DNA of 64,000 nucleotides, from the NCBI RefSeq assembly GCF_000691165.1, contig NZ_ASJD01000001.1, positions 496,001-560,000 of the forward strand, written 5' to 3'. The first letter of the stretch is position 1. Every line of letters begins with the position of its first letter. Both the position numbers and the translations under genes were made by a program. This document shows, piece after piece, positions 7,816 to 17,976 of the stretch. This stretch comes from Bacillus safensis FO-36b. Lineage in GTDB: Bacteria > Bacillota > Bacilli > Bacillales > Bacillaceae. The notes beneath the pieces were generated by a model. The model ran no database searches. It saw only the letters and a list, made by a program, of their open reading frames with translations, and was not told the origin of the DNA.

Positions 7816-8077
7816 TGTGGTCGCCTGCCTTTCTTTCTAGTAGGGTCTGATAAAATTGTTCTGTTTTTAAACGCTTCATTTTTTAAGAGGTCTCTAAAAG
7901 ACTAGATATATGAATAAAAGCGAACGATATCGAAAGGTTGTTTTAAAAATGTTAATGATTTTTCTGTTGCTCTTCATCCATTTCTAATGGTAGGATGTTG
8001 ATAAGTGATCTAGAAAATAAGTCACCCATTTTGATAGTATGTCCAATAAATGTGAAAAATATGAGCGGATGATGGTA

Positions 8078-8275
8078 AGGGGAGAGACTTGGCGGTTATT
8101 TTGCACTGGCAGGCGCCGAAGGAGCAAGCTGAATGATTCAGTGAATCTCTCAGGCAAAAGTACTCTTACCGGACGCAACTCTGGAGAGTGTTTGCTTAAG
8201 GGTTTTAGCAAACCACCAAAGGGGAAAACGCACAAGGATATTGTGCTGTAAACTTTCAGGTGCAAGGACAGAGAC
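8078..8275 (+). promoter_or_regulatory. Tandem glycine riboswitch
   Basis: Two glycine aptamers in series. The first (about 8080-8160) has GGAGAG at the 5' side, GCGCCGAAGGAGCAAG in the core and CTCTCAGGCAAAAG at the 3' side. The second (about 8170-8272) has GGACGC...CTGGAGAGTG, the core CCACCAAAGGGGAAAACG and CTTTCAGGTGCAAGGACAGAG. This is the classic gcvT-leader arrangement, in which glycine binding turns on expression of the cleavage operon. The last bases of aptamer 2 are shared with the terminator stem. Confidence 0.93.
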
Positions 8276-8311
8276 TTCTTTTTGATAAAAGGGAGCGCTC
8301 TGTCCTTTTTT
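8266..8311 (+). terminator. Riboswitch-controlled terminator before gcvT
   Basis: GGACAGAG (8266-8273) pairs with CTCTGTCC (8298-8305) and is followed by six T. The left arm is part of aptamer 2, so glycine binding should prevent the hairpin and allow read-through into gcvT. Confidence 0.88.
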
Positions 8312-8376
8312 GCTGTGATTTTTTTCTGAAAATTCAGCTTGCATTTGCACTGTAAGAAAAAAGGGGGAAACGATTG

Positions 8377-9489
8377 ATGTTGAAACGAACACCGCTTTTT
8401 CATGCGTATGAAACGTTTGGCGCAAAAACCATTGACTTCGGGGGCTGGGAATTACCTGTCCAATTTTCTTCCATTAAAGAAGAACATGAAGCTGTTCGAA
8501 CAAAAGCAGGGCTTTTTGATGTGTCTCACATGGGTGAGGTGGACGTCAAAGGTCAAGATGCCCTTCCATTTTTACAAAGGTTATTAACCAATGATGTGTC
8601 TAAGCTGACAGACGGTAAGGCACTATATACAGCGATGTGTTATGAAGATGGCGGAACGGTAGATGACCTGCTCGTCTACCAAAAAGAAAAGAATCACTAT
8701 TTACTTGTCATCAATGCATCAAATATCGATAAAGACGTGGATTGGCTATTGAAGCACCAAGAGAAGGATGATGTATTGATCAAAAATATTTCTGATCAAA
8801 CCGCCTTGCTAGCGCTTCAAGGACCTCTTGCAGCTGACATCATCAAAGAGGTGGCAGATGAAGAGGTGGCAGATGAAGAGGTGACATCGCTTAAGCCATT
8901 TACGTTTTTATCAAAAGCTGAGGTCGCAAATAAAGAAGTGCTCGTTTCCAGAACAGGCTACACAGGTGAAGACGGCTTTGAAATCTACTGCCAGTCAGAA
9001 GATGCGGTCCACCTTTGGTCAGCTTTATTAGAAGCGGGGCAGCCAAAAGGACTCATTCCATGCGGACTCGGTGCACGTGACACCTTGAGATTTGAAGCAA
9101 GACTTCCGCTTTATGGCCAGGAGCTGACAAAGGATATCTCTCCATTAGAAGGCGGCATTGGTTTTGCTGTCAAAACGGATAAAGAAGCTGATTTTATCGG
9201 AAAAGCTGCACTTAAAAAACAAAAAGAAGAGGGACTGAAACGAAAGCTTGTCGGCATTGAAATGATCGATAAAGGGATACCGCGTACAGATTATCCAGTC
9301 TTTTCAGGAGAAAAGCAGGTTGGGATTGTGACAACAGGCACTCAATCCCCAACATTAAAGAAAAATGTCGGGCTTGCTTTGATCGAAACCTCAGTGGCAG
9401 AGCTTGGGGCAGAGGTGGAAGTACAAGTTCGCAAAAAACGTCTAAAAGCCAAAATCGTCGCAACACCATTTTATAAAAGAGCCAAATAA
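8377..9489 (+). CDS. gcvT: Glycine cleavage T protein (aminomethyltransferase)
   Basis: A 370-residue protein that transfers the methylene carbon from aminomethyl-lipoyl-GcvH to tetrahydrofolate, releasing ammonia. Family blocks are visible: [64 protein letters not shown] and the C-terminal [12 protein letters not shown]. The ATG at 8377 follows AAGGGGGAAA; a TTG one codon earlier is less likely. It is the first gene of gcvT-gcvPA-gcvPB under the glycine riboswitch. Oddity: a perfect 15-base tandem repeat at 8848-8877 encodes [10 protein letters not shown], making the protein longer than the roughly 362 residues of B. subtilis GcvT. Confidence 0.96.
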   Translation: MLKRTPLFHAYETFGAKTIDFGGWELPVQFSSIKEEHEAVRTKAGLFDVSHMGEVDVKGQDALPFLQRLLTNDVSKLTDGKALYTAMCYEDGGTVDDLLVYQKEKNHYLLVINASNIDKDVDWLLKHQEKDDVLIKNISDQTALLALQGPLAADIIKEVADEEVADEEVTSLKPFTFLSKAEVANKEVLVSRTGYTGEDGFEIYCQSEDAVHLWSALLEAGQPKGLIPCGLGARDTLRFEARLPLYGQELTKDISPLEGGIGFAVKTDKEADFIGKAALKKQKEEGLKRKLVGIEMIDKGIPRTDYPVFSGEKQVGIVTTGTQSPTLKKNVGLALIETSVAELGAEVEVQVRKKRLKAKIVATPFYKRAK

Positions 9490-9505
9490 CGAGGGGGAAT
9501 AGAGG

Positions 9506-10852
9506 ATGAAGCACAGGTATTTGCCGCAAACAGAGCAAGATCAAAAAGAAATGCTGGATGTCATCGGCGTTCAGTCGATTGATGAGCTTTTTTCAGATAT
9601 CCCAGAGAAAGTTAGATTCAAAGGAGCATACAACATCAAAGAAGCCGCATCTGAAACAGCGCTTGTCAGGGAATTATCCCGACTAGCTGCAAAGAATAAG
9701 GATACAGTTTCATATGCATCGTTTCTTGGTGCAGGTGTATATGATCATTACCAGCCTGTCATTGTCGATCATGTGATCTCACGCTCTGAATTTTATACTG
9801 CGTATACACCTTATCAGCCGGAGATTTCGCAAGGTGAATTGCAAGCGATCTTTGAATTTCAAACAATGATTGCTGAGCTGACGGGTATGGATCTTGCCAA
9901 CTCCTCGATGTATGATGGCGGGACGGCACTTGCTGAAGCGGCAATGCTCGCTGCGGGACATACAAAGAAGAAAAAAGTGGTTGTTTCTGAAACGGTTCAC
10001 CCTGAATCAAGAGCGGTGCTGAAAACATACGCCAAAGGACAAAACATTGAAGTTGTTGAAGTGCCTGCGAAAAAAGGGCAGACAGATCTAGCTGCATTGG
10101 AAAAGACGGTCTGCGATGATACAGCAGCAGTTCTCGTGCAATATCCAAACTTTTTTGGTGTAGTCGAGCCGTTAAAAGACATTGAACCCATTGCACATAA
10201 AGGAAAAAGCCTGTTCATTGTCTCTAGCAATCCCCTCGCACTCGGACTATTGACGCCTCCTGGAAAACTCGGGGCAGATATTGTCGTTGGTGATGCGCAG
10301 CCGTTCGGCATCCCGGCTGCATTTGGCGGACCTCACTGCGGATATTTCGCCGTGACGAAAAAGTTGATGAGAAAAGTGCCAGGTCGTTTAGTCGGGCAGA
10401 CAGAAGATGAAAATGGTGTTCGTGGATTTGTCCTGACCCTTCAAGCGCGTGAGCAGCACATTCGAAGAGATAAAGCGACGTCAAATATTTGCTCAAACCA
10501 AGCATTAAATGCATTAGCTGCTTCTGTTGCCATGACGGCACTAGGGAAAACAGGCATAAAAGACATCGCCTATCAAAACGTGCAAAAAGCCCATTATGCC
10601 AAGTCGCAGGCAGAAAAATATGGACTGCAGGCGGATGTAGAAGGAGCTCATTTCAATGAATTTGTGATCAAGTTACAGGAGCCTGTGAAAGAAGCCAATA
10701 AACGATTGCTTGAAAAAGGAATCATCGGCGGCTACGACTTGGGGCTATACTACCCAGAGCTTCAGCAGCACATGCTTGTAGCCGTGACAGAGCTAAGAAC
10801 AAAAGAAGAAATTGATACGTTTATCAAGGAATTGGGGGATCGCCATGAATAA
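9506..10852 (+). CDS. gcvPA: Glycine dehydrogenase (decarboxylating) subunit 1
   Basis: A 448-residue alpha subunit of the split P protein, the PLP enzyme that decarboxylates glycine and loads the aminomethyl group on lipoyl-GcvH. Recognisable blocks include [55 protein letters not shown] and [10 protein letters not shown]. The catalytic Lys is in the partner subunit, as is normal for split GcvP. It overlaps gcvPB by 8 bases, which suggests equal synthesis of the two halves. It starts at ATG 9506, 16 bases after gcvT, behind GAGGGGG. Confidence 0.96.
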   Translation: MKHRYLPQTEQDQKEMLDVIGVQSIDELFSDIPEKVRFKGAYNIKEAASETALVRELSRLAAKNKDTVSYASFLGAGVYDHYQPVIVDHVISRSEFYTAYTPYQPEISQGELQAIFEFQTMIAELTGMDLANSSMYDGGTALAEAAMLAAGHTKKKKVVVSETVHPESRAVLKTYAKGQNIEVVEVPAKKGQTDLAALEKTVCDDTAAVLVQYPNFFGVVEPLKDIEPIAHKGKSLFIVSSNPLALGLLTPPGKLGADIVVGDAQPFGIPAAFGGPHCGYFAVTKKLMRKVPGRLVGQTEDENGVRGFVLTLQAREQHIRRDKATSNICSNQALNALAASVAMTALGKTGIKDIAYQNVQKAHYAKSQAEKYGLQADVEGAHFNEFVIKLQEPVKEANKRLLEKGIIGGYDLGLYYPELQQHMLVAVTELRTKEEIDTFIKELGDRHE

Positions 10853-12305
10853 ACAAGATCAGCCGCTTATTTTTGAATTATCTAAAGAAGGAAGAATTGG
10901 GTACAGCCTGCCTGATTTAGATGTACCTGAACAGGAGATCCCGTCTTTATTTGATGAGACGTACATCCGTGATGAGGAAGCTGAGCTTCCTGAAGTATCT
11001 GAGCTTGATATTATGCGTCATTATACAGCATTATCAAGACGCAATCATGGGGTCGATTCCGGATTTTATCCTCTTGGCTCATGCACGATGAAATATAATC
11101 CAAAGATTAATGAAAAGGTTGCACGGCTTGCAGGGTTCTCACAGGTTCATCCGCTACAAGAGGCAGACACTGTGCAAGGTGCATTAGAATTACTATACGA
11201 TCTAGGTGAACATCTTGAAGAAATTACGGGAATGGACGCTGTGACATTACAGCCTGCGGCAGGAGCACATGGCGAGTGGACGGGACTCATGATGATCCGT
11301 GCGTATCATGAAGCAAGGGGAGATCATCAGCGTACAAAAGTCATTGTGCCTGATTCTGCTCATGGAACGAACCCGGCATCTGCGACAGTCGCTGGATTTG
11401 AAACCATTACCGTCGCATCTGACGAAAACGGGCTTGTTGATTTAGAAGATTTACGCCGCGTTGTTAATGAAGAAACAGCTGCTTTAATGCTTACAAACCC
11501 GAATACACTCGGCCTCTTTGAAGAAAATATTTTAGAAATGGCTGAAATCGTTCACGGAGCTGGCGGTAAGCTTTATTATGACGGAGCCAACTTGAACGCT
11601 GTTTTAAGCAGAGCAAGACCAGGAGATATGGGATTTGATGTTGTCCACTTAAATCTTCATAAAACCTTTACAGGCCCGCACGGAGGCGGAGGTCCTGGCT
11701 CAGGTCCTGTTGGCGTTAAAAAGGAATTAATTCCTTATTTGCCAAAGCCAGTGCTTGTGAAGAAGGAAGGCCGTTTTTACTTTGATCATGACCGTCCAGA
11801 ATCAATTGGGCGCGTGAAGCCATTCTATGGCAACTTTGGCATTAACGTCAGAGCTTATGCGTACATCCGCTCTATGGGGCCAGACGGTTTAAAGGCTGTA
11901 ACCGATAATGCCGTGTTAAATGCGAACTATATGATGCGCCGCTTAAGTGCTCATTATGATTTGCCGTTTGATCGTCACTGTAAGCATGAATTTGTTCTTT
12001 CAGGTAAACGTCAGAAAAAATTAGGTGTGCGGACACTGGATATTGCCAAACGATTACTTGATTTCGGCTATCATCCGCCAACGATCTACTTCCCGCTCAA
12101 TGTAGAGGAATGTATCATGATTGAACCGACTGAAACAGAATCAAAAGAAACACTTGATGCATTCATCGAAGCAATGATTCAGATAGCGAAAGAAGCAGAA
12201 GAGAATCCTGAAGTGGTGCAGGAAGCGCCGCATACAACGGTTGTCAAACGTATGGATGAAACAAAGGCCGCACGGAATCCAGTTCTCGTTTTTGAAAGAA
12301 AATAA
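10845..12305 (+). CDS. gcvPB: Glycine dehydrogenase (decarboxylating) subunit 2
   Basis: A 486-residue beta subunit of the P protein. The PLP-binding Lys273 lies in [20 protein letters not shown], with the glycine-rich loop right after it; [12 protein letters not shown] and [11 protein letters not shown] are also conserved. The ATG at 10845 follows TTGGGGGAT; an in-frame start 33 bases earlier would only add residues lying within gcvPA. Together with GcvT, and GcvH and lipoamide dehydrogenase encoded elsewhere, it breaks glycine into CO2, ammonia and methylene-THF. FolD at 28449 uses that one-carbon product. Confidence 0.96.
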   Translation: MNKQDQPLIFELSKEGRIGYSLPDLDVPEQEIPSLFDETYIRDEEAELPEVSELDIMRHYTALSRRNHGVDSGFYPLGSCTMKYNPKINEKVARLAGFSQVHPLQEADTVQGALELLYDLGEHLEEITGMDAVTLQPAAGAHGEWTGLMMIRAYHEARGDHQRTKVIVPDSAHGTNPASATVAGFETITVASDENGLVDLEDLRRVVNEETAALMLTNPNTLGLFEENILEMAEIVHGAGGKLYYDGANLNAVLSRARPGDMGFDVVHLNLHKTFTGPHGGGGPGSGPVGVKKELIPYLPKPVLVKKEGRFYFDHDRPESIGRVKPFYGNFGINVRAYAYIRSMGPDGLKAVTDNAVLNANYMMRRLSAHYDLPFDRHCKHEFVLSGKRQKKLGVRTLDIAKRLLDFGYHPPTIYFPLNVEECIMIEPTETESKETLDAFIEAMIQIAKEAEENPEVVQEAPHTTVVKRMDETKAARNPVLVFERK

Positions 12306-12307
12306 AG

Positions 12308-12347
12308 AAAAAAGACTCAGGGGGAATCATGCTCCCAGAGTCTTTTT
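12308..12347 (+). terminator. Bidirectional terminator between gcvPB and yqhL
   Basis: AAAAAGACTC pairs with GAGTCTTTTT around an inner AGGGGG...CTCCCA segment that can also pair partly. A-rich and T-rich flanks allow it to end both gcvPB (plus strand) and yqhL (minus strand). Confidence 0.82.
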
Positions 12348-12349
12348 AG

Positions 12350-12736
12350 TTAGTTCTTCGTTTTAATGCGGCCGCCCCATTTTTTAAAGCCGCCTTTTAA
12401 ATTATAAATCTCACGGCAGCCATTTTTACGTAAAGTTTGGGCTGCTTTTCCGCTTCTAAAATTATTTTGACAATAGAGATAAACAGGCTTGTCAGGACGT
12501 ATTTCGTTTTTACGCTGCTTTAGCTGGGAAAGGGGGATATTTCTTGCCCCTAAAATATGTCCGCCTTCAAACTCATTTGGCTCTCTCACATCAATGAGCT
12601 GGGCTTTGCGGTAACCTTTAATAAATTCTTCTTCCGTCAGCGTTTTCATAATGCGCTGCTGATAAATGTAGCTGCCGATGGAATAAAGAACGAAAAGTCC
12701 ACAAAGTGAGAGGACGATATAGTTGAATATTGACAA
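12350..12736 (-). CDS. yqhL: YqhL, membrane-anchored rhodanese
   Basis: A 128-residue protein with one N-terminal TM helix (residues 4-24) and a rhodanese domain: LIDVREPNEFEGGHILGARNIP, then the active-site cysteine Cys89 in YLYCQNNFRSG. Rhodanese domains carry persulfide sulfur on this cysteine; the acceptor here is unknown. It matches B. subtilis YqhL in position, facing gcvPB and divergent from lipM. The active-site loop CQNNFRS is complete, so the protein is probably active and faces the cytoplasm. Confidence 0.88.
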   Translation of the reverse strand: MSIFNYIVLSLCGLFVLYSIGSYIYQQRIMKTLTEEEFIKGYRKAQLIDVREPNEFEGGHILGARNIPLSQLKQRKNEIRPDKPVYLYCQNNFRSGKAAQTLRKNGCREIYNLKGGFKKWGGRIKTKN

Positions 12737-12949
12737 TACAACTCGACTCCTTCTTGAGCATCAGCACAGTAGCCTGTCTGATGGTACGTTTTAGACAAAT
12801 ACTATTATAGTAAAGCATAAGAAACTTGTCATCATAAATGGTAAGAATTATTTTCAATTCCGTCCCTATTTGATAGACTGATGAAGAGAGAAAACCGGTG
12901 GTCACCACCATCATCTAACATTGACTACGTAAAAGAGAAGGGATTTTAT

Positions 12950-13786
12950 ATGCAAAAAGAGAAATGGTGTTTCATTGATTCAGGAAACCAAGACCCTGCC
13001 TTTAACATGGCAATGGACGAAGCTTTGCTTTATTGGCATAGTGAGAAGCTCATCCCGCCTGTTATCCGCTTTTATGGATGGGATCCGGCGACATTATCTG
13101 TTGGGTATTTTCAGAACGTTGAAAAAGAAATCAACCTAGAAGCCGTCAAGCGATATGGTCTTGGATTTGTCCGCAGACCAACCGGAGGACGGGGAGTACT
13201 TCATGACCAGGAGCTGACCTACAGCGTGATTGTGTCAGAGGAACATCCAGAAATGCCAGCGACGGTGACAGAGGCGTACCGCGTTATTTCAGAAGGCATT
13301 TTAGAGGGCTTTAAAGAGCTGGGACTCGATGCGTATTTTGCCATTCCTCGTACAGATAAAGAAAAGGAAAGCTTAAAGAACCCAAGATCATCTGTATGCT
13401 TTGATGCCCCTTCTTGGTACGAGCTTGTTGTAGAAGGCAGAAAGGTAGCGGGCAGTGCTCAGACGAGACAAAAAGGTGTCATCCTCCAGCATGGATCTAT
13501 TTTAATTGATCTTGATGAGGACAAATTGTTCGATTTGTTCCTTTATCCAAACGACCGGGTGAGAGAGCGGATGCAGCGAAGCTTTAAAAACAAAGCGGTT
13601 GCCATCAATGAAATCTCAGACCGAACATGTACAATAGACGATGCGCGTGCTGCGTTTAAAAGAGGGTTTGAAAAAGGATTAAATATTGAGCTTGAACCTT
13701 ATGAGCTGACAGATGAAGAATTAGCGTTTGTCCATCATCTCGCAAAAACGAAATATGCCTCAGATGATTGGAATTACAAGCGTTAA
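12950..13786 (+). CDS. lipM: LipM octanoyltransferase
   Basis: A 278-residue protein of the biotin/lipoate protein ligase fold that moves octanoate from acyl carrier protein to GcvH, the first step of lipoic acid synthesis in Bacillus. Visible features: [17 protein letters not shown] start ([13 protein letters not shown]), [18 protein letters not shown] and the acyl-carrying Cys150 in SSVCFDAPS. The ATG at 12950 is preceded by AGAAGGGA; an in-frame ATG at 12881 lacks a ribosome site and would give an atypical extension. Lipoate is needed by the glycine cleavage system upstream and by BkdB at 51455. Confidence 0.94.
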   Translation: MQKEKWCFIDSGNQDPAFNMAMDEALLYWHSEKLIPPVIRFYGWDPATLSVGYFQNVEKEINLEAVKRYGLGFVRRPTGGRGVLHDQELTYSVIVSEEHPEMPATVTEAYRVISEGILEGFKELGLDAYFAIPRTDKEKESLKNPRSSVCFDAPSWYELVVEGRKVAGSAQTRQKGVILQHGSILIDLDEDKLFDLFLYPNDRVRERMQRSFKNKAVAINEISDRTCTIDDARAAFKRGFEKGLNIELEPYELTDEELAFVHHLAKTKYASDDWNYKR

Positions 13787-13871
13787 GCCGATGGACACTC
13801 CTTGTTTTTTAATGAACGATGGTGTAGAATTGGGTTGATTATTAAGTAAAGGTGCATTATGGAGGGGTTTT

Positions 13872-14306
13872 ATGACTACACCTAGTATGGAAGATTACAT
13901 TGAACAAATTTATATGCTGATAGAAGATAAAGGATATGCCAGAGTCTCTGATATTGCAGAAGCACTCGCTGTCCATCCCTCCTCTGTAACAAAAATGGTT
14001 CAGAAGCTAGATAAAGATGAATACCTCATTTATGAGAAGTATCGTGGTCTAATTTTAACCCCGAAAGGCAAAAAAATTGGAAAACGTCTCGTATACAGAC
14101 ATGAACTGCTAGAGCAATTTTTAAGAATCATTGGTGTAGATGAAGAGAAAATTTATGATGATGTAGAAGGCATTGAACATCATCTCAGCTGGAACAGCAT
14201 TGACCGCATCGGCGATCTCGTTCAATTTTTTGAAGAAAACGATGAGCGATCTGTTCAGCTGAAAGCGATTCAAAAGAAAAACGAACAAACAAATCAAGAA
14301 TCTTAA
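13872..14306 (+). CDS. mntR: MntR, manganese-dependent transcriptional regulator
   Basis: A 144-residue DtxR-family regulator that represses manganese uptake genes when Mn is bound. The winged helix covers residues 1-70 ([25 protein letters not shown]). All six metal ligands known from B. subtilis MntR are in place: Asp8, Glu11, His77, Glu99, Glu102 and His103. The C-terminal dimer domain follows. It is a single-gene unit with its own terminator. The start ATG lies behind TGGAGGGG. Confidence 0.96.
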   Translation: MTTPSMEDYIEQIYMLIEDKGYARVSDIAEALAVHPSSVTKMVQKLDKDEYLIYEKYRGLILTPKGKKIGKRLVYRHELLEQFLRIIGVDEEKIYDDVEGIEHHLSWNSIDRIGDLVQFFEENDERSVQLKAIQKKNEQTNQES

Positions 14307-14345
14307 TCAAAAAGGACACCCTCAGCATGGGTGTCCTTTTTGATT
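14305..14345 (+). terminator. Terminator after mntR
   Basis: AATCAAAAAGGACACCC pairs with GGGTGTCCTTTTTGATT around a 7-base loop; the stem is perfect and the T tract lies inside its right arm, so it could work in either direction. Confidence 0.9.
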
Positions 14346-14410
14346 AAAGTTCTAATTGAAAGCAAAAGCTCCTACACTATTATTAGCGTGAAATCAAAGG
14401 GGGCTCCTTG

Positions 14411-15286
14411 ATGAAGATAGATGGTGTGTTCTCAGGTGGAGGCATTAAGGGGGCAGCGCTTGCAGGTGCCTATGAAGCGCTTGAAGCGAGAGGATTTCAA
14501 TTTGTCCGTCTTGCTGGTACAAGTGCTGGAGCAATCATTGCTTCACTCATCGCAGCAGGTTTTACAAGCCAGGAAATTCGAACGCTTTTAGATGAAATGG
14601 ATGAGCATCAATTGCTTGATAGGAGATGTCAATTCATCCCGTTTAAAATGCTCAGGTGGGTATCCATTTACTGGCGTCTCGGTCTTTATAAAGGAGACCG
14701 GCTGGAAAAATGGCTGACCGATGTGCTAAAACGAAAAGGGGTCACCGTGTTTGGAGACCTCAAAAAAGATTCGTTGAAAATTGTTGCGTCCGATTTAACG
14801 AATGGAAAAATCCTCGTGCTGCCAGACGACCTTCCTTCATACGGCTTAAATCCAGAGCGGTTTTCCGTTGCGAGGGCCATTCGAATGAGCTGCAGCCTGC
14901 CGTATTTTTTCGAACCTGTCAAACTGAAGTCATCAAAAGGCATTTGTACCATTGTAGATGGAGGAGTGCTTAGCAATTTTCCAATTTGGCTGTTTGCTGA
15001 AGAGAAAAAAAGACCGTTCGTCGGTGTCACATTAACGCCAAACGAAAAAGAACGCCCTCAACACTCCATCCGCAATGCGTTTGAACTGTTTGGCGCTCTT
15101 TTTGAAACGATGCGTGGTGCTCATGACGAAAGACATATCGCCACAAAACACGAACGTCATATTATTTTTATTCCTGTAGAACACGTCATTGCCACTGATT
15201 TTCAACTCATGACAGAAAAGAAAAAGGCGCTCGTCGATCTAGGCAGACAGAAGGCCGAGCAATTTTTAAAAAGCTGGACATTTTAA
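14411..15286 (+). CDS. yqhO: YqhO, patatin-like phospholipase
   Basis: A 291-residue patatin-family serine hydrolase. The oxyanion loop is FSGGGIKGAAL (residues 7-17), the nucleophile Ser38 is in GTSAG, and the catalytic Asp183 is in VDGG. These give a Ser-Asp dyad, so lipid acyl hydrolase activity is likely, though the natural substrate is unknown. There is no signal peptide, so it should be cytoplasmic or membrane-associated. The ATG at 14411 follows GGGGGCTCCTTG. Its stop overlaps that of the convergent yqhP by 4 bases, with no terminator space between them. Confidence 0.9.
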   Translation: MKIDGVFSGGGIKGAALAGAYEALEARGFQFVRLAGTSAGAIIASLIAAGFTSQEIRTLLDEMDEHQLLDRRCQFIPFKMLRWVSIYWRLGLYKGDRLEKWLTDVLKRKGVTVFGDLKKDSLKIVASDLTNGKILVLPDDLPSYGLNPERFSVARAIRMSCSLPYFFEPVKLKSSKGICTIVDGGVLSNFPIWLFAEEKKRPFVGVTLTPNEKERPQHSIRNAFELFGALFETMRGAHDERHIATKHERHIIFIPVEHVIATDFQLMTEKKKALVDLGRQKAEQFLKSWTF

Positions 15287-15678
15287 AATAAGGCGCGATT
15301 CTTCTTTTTATTTTTCTTGCCTTCAATCACAGTCAAATGTGTTTGGCTTTTCTTTTTGAGAAGGACGGGCTTAGACTTGTGGTCAGTCGGCACGCTTCGC
15401 AGATGAGTGACCCGATTTTTCATCTGGCTTTTCGTTTTTGGCTTAGGCTGCTGGTAGCGACGTTTTGATTGTTTGACTGCTTTACGATAAAGATTACCCT
15501 CTGTTCCAGTTCTTCGATTCATCAGCCATCTAAATAGGAAAAATAGAGCCGCTCCAACGATCACAACAGACAGCAGCATGGTAAAAAGTCTGCCTGGGTT
15601 CGTTGTGAGTAAGTACACAAACCCCAAAACACCTAAAGCGAAAATAATGGTAAAAGCAGGATGTACTCGGCGATTCAT
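15283..15678 (-). CDS. yqhP: YqhP, small membrane protein with basic tail
   Basis: A 131-residue protein with two TM helices (about residues 8-25 and 31-52) joined by a short loop, followed by a long, strongly basic cytoplasmic tail rich in Lys, Arg and Ser (for example KKNKKKNRALF at the end). This matches the B. subtilis YqhP type. The function is unknown. The basic tail could contact nucleic acid or acidic lipid, but nothing in the sequence proves that. It lies 38 bases downstream of yqhQ on the same strand. Confidence 0.82.
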   Translation of the reverse strand: MNRRVHPAFTIIFALGVLGFVYLLTTNPGRLFTMLLSVVIVGAALFFLFRWLMNRRTGTEGNLYRKAVKQSKRRYQQPKPKTKSQMKNRVTHLRSVPTDHKSKPVLLKKKSQTHLTVIEGKKNKKKNRALF

Positions 15679-15716
15679 AACTGTCCACCTCCGAAGGAAT
15701 TTACCGGATTTATAAG

Positions 15717-16673
15717 TTAGATCACTTGATGAGCAGAATCTGACGCTTGTTTCAGTGACGCTTCCTCTAAACGAAGAAGTTCATTAAAACTTGCAATGGC
15801 TACCTCGACTTGATCGTCAGAAGGTTCTTTTGTTGTGAGCAATTGCAGCCAAAGGCCAGGATAGCCAAGCACTTTAAGCACAGGCACTTCTCGGAGTTTG
15901 TTCGTGAGCTGAAGCACTTCAAATGAAATGCCCAGAACAACCGGAATAAGTGCCAAGCGGTTCAGAACTCTCACCCATAAAGGATCTGTCGGTACGAGTA
16001 AATAGACGAACATCCCGACAATGACAGTGAATAAAATAAAGCTGCTGCCGCATCGATAATGCAGGCGGGATTGCTTTTGGACATTTTCCACTGTGATGTC
16101 AAGGTTCTGTTCATAGCAGTTTATGACTTTATGTTCTGCCCCATGATATTGAAATACTCTTTTAATTAAAGGGGTCATGGAAATAAAGTAAATATAGCCT
16201 AATAAAAGGATCAATTTGAAGAATGTTTCCACTGCGATTTGTGCGAAATTCCCTGAAAAGATTGGGCGCACAAGCTCTGCTAAAAAGACAGGTACCAGGG
16301 TAAAGACAAATTTACTAAAGAGTAGAGAGAGAACTCCGATCACAGCAATGCCGAAGATCATGGATAATTTCGAGCCTTTTTGTTCTTTTTCAAGAGTATG
16401 ATCTTCAGAAGGATCTAAGTCATATCGCTCACTGGAGAAGTTTAAGTGCTTACTGCCGTTTGCGCTTGCTTCAACAAGTGCAGTAACCCCCCTGACAAAG
16501 GGAATTTTCTTGAGAAAGGCGGTTCGTTTATTGGAGGTCCGGGGAAGCTTTAAAAACTCAATGGACTGGTCCTTTCGCCGAATCGCTGTCACATAGTTCT
16601 TCTTACCACCGAACATGACACCTTCGACAACTGCCTGCCCTCCATAAGCTGGAGGTTTTGTTTGATTGGACAT
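15717..16673 (-). CDS. yqhQ: YqhQ, DUF1385 membrane protein
   Basis: A 318-residue DUF1385 protein. It begins with the family signature YGGQAVVEGVMFGGKK and has hydrophobic helices near residues 105-130, 145-170 and 205-245, with the conserved FQYHGAEHKVINCYE and RCGSSFILF in between. The family is widespread in Firmicutes and has no confirmed enzymatic function. It is followed on the same strand by yqhP and is divergent from yqhR. The conserved His/Glu/Cys residues next to the membrane could bind a metal; that is inference. Confidence 0.9.
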   Translation of the reverse strand: MSNQTKPPAYGGQAVVEGVMFGGKKNYVTAIRRKDQSIEFLKLPRTSNKRTAFLKKIPFVRGVTALVEASANGSKHLNFSSERYDLDPSEDHTLEKEQKGSKLSMIFGIAVIGVLSLLFSKFVFTLVPVFLAELVRPIFSGNFAQIAVETFFKLILLLGYIYFISMTPLIKRVFQYHGAEHKVINCYEQNLDITVENVQKQSRLHYRCGSSFILFTVIVGMFVYLLVPTDPLWVRVLNRLALIPVVLGISFEVLQLTNKLREVPVLKVLGYPGLWLQLLTTKEPSDDQVEVAIASFNELLRLEEASLKQASDSAHQVI

Positions 16674-16896
16674 ATTTCATCAACCTGCCTGTTTCCTGTA
16701 ATTTACATGCATTTCCTTATACCTTTATTGTACAGGAAATGAGGGGAAATCACTAGCTCACAGGTCGATTATCTACTAGAATTCTATCTACCTCTTTTTA
16801 GCCAGTATACCCTGTTTTAAAAATTTTACACTCACGCATGGAAATCCTTTTTTTTCATGACATTTTGGACATACTACTTGCTGGAGGTGTTCACAA

Positions 16897-17424
16897 ATGA
16901 AACGTGATGAAAAGAAAAACCAAGAAGAAAAAAATCAGTCCGTGCAAACGACATCACTTGTGGCAAGAGCGGCTGCTACAGGCTTTGTCGGCGGTGTTTT
17001 TTGGGGCTTTATCGGGTTTCTGACCCATGTGTTTCATTTTTCAGAGGTGAGTCCCAATATGCTGCTTCAGCCATTTGTACTTGGAGAATGGAAAAAGGGA
17101 GGACTTGGTACTTTTATCAGTATTGTGCTGTTAGGAATTTTATCGATTGGAGCCGCCTTTATTTATTTTGGGCTTTTAAAAAGGATCAAAGGCTTTTGGA
17201 TGGGTTTAGTATATGGCGGGCTTTTATGGCTGCTCGTTTTTTACGTATTTAATCCCATTTTCCCAGATGTAAAGCAAGTACAAGAGTTGCAGCAAAGCAC
17301 CATTGTCACGACATTTTGCCTATATATTTTATACGGCATGTTTGTCGGGTACAGCATTTCGTTTGAATATAATGAATTGACGAGTCAGAAGCTTGCGAGG
17401 GCACTCGGGAAAAAGACAGAATAA
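16897..17424 (+). CDS. yqhR: YqhR, conserved membrane protein
   Basis: A 175-residue integral membrane protein with a charged N terminus (MKRDEKKNQEEKN) and four hydrophobic helices at about residues 27-47, 70-92, 100-125 and 138-155. It matches YqhR of B. subtilis by order (yqhQ-yqhR-aroQ). The function is unknown. The start ATG sits behind a good ribosome site (TGGAGGTG). The 220-base gap to divergent yqhQ must hold both promoters; I see no clear operator in it. Confidence 0.85.
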   Translation: MKRDEKKNQEEKNQSVQTTSLVARAAATGFVGGVFWGFIGFLTHVFHFSEVSPNMLLQPFVLGEWKKGGLGTFISIVLLGILSIGAAFIYFGLLKRIKGFWMGLVYGGLLWLLVFYVFNPIFPDVKQVQELQQSTIVTTFCLYILYGMFVGYSISFEYNELTSQKLARALGKKTE

Positions 17425-17532
17425 AGTGTAAATCACCTATTCATATGATAAAATATTTTTGGAAACGAAAGGTTTCTAAGGAAAAAGAAACAGATCTCGA
17501 TATAGATTGAATTAGGGTGAAGGAGTGGTCAT

Positions 17533-17976
17533 ATGCCTCATTTTCTTGTACTGAATGGACCCAATTTAAATAGGCTTGGCAAAAGAGAGCCTGCTGTTTA
17601 TGGAAGTAAGACGCTGACAGATTTAGAGACGGATTTGTTCCAGTTTGCAGAACGAGCAAACATCCAATTAACGTTCTTTCAATCAAATCACGAAGGGGAT
17701 TTGATTGATGCGCTCCATGAAGCAGAAGATCAGTACGATGGTGTCGTGTTTAACCCGGGTGCATTTACCCACTACAGCTATGCGCTGAGAGATGCCATTG
17801 CAAGTATTTCTTTATCAGTCATTGAAGTACATATCTCAAATGTTCATAAGAGAGAGGAATTCCGCCATCATTCTGTACTTGCTCCAGTATGCCAAGGGCA
17901 AATCGTTGGGCTTGGCTTAGAAGGGTATAAATTGGCGATTCGTTATTTAGTCAGTGAAGGGGGAGCAGTATCATGA
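17533..17976 (+). CDS. aroQ: 3-dehydroquinate dehydratase, type II
   Basis: A 147-residue type II dehydroquinase of the shikimate pathway, converting 3-dehydroquinate to 3-dehydroshikimate. Visible are FLVLNGPNLNRLGKREP, the active-site Tyr23 in AVYGSK, NPGAFTHYSYALRDA and the His-containing EVHISNVHKREEFRHHS. It forms dodecamers in this family. It corresponds to yqhS of B. subtilis and overlaps pepQ by 4 bases (ATGA), so the two are coupled. The start ATG lies behind GGAGTGGTC. Confidence 0.95.
   Translation: MPHFLVLNGPNLNRLGKREPAVYGSKTLTDLETDLFQFAERANIQLTFFQSNHEGDLIDALHEAEDQYDGVVFNPGAFTHYSYALRDAIASISLSVIEVHISNVHKREEFRHHSVLAPVCQGQIVGLGLEGYKLAIRYLVSEGGAVS

Noticed and set aside
7816..8077. 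Promoter search between yqhH and the glycine riboswitch
   Set aside because: Several TTGATA-like hexamers exist, but none is paired with a convincing -10 at 17 bases, so no promoter is reported.
12896..12908. GGTGG-TCA-CCACC palindrome upstream of lipM
   Set aside because: Only 5-base arms, with no known regulator or second copy; could be chance.
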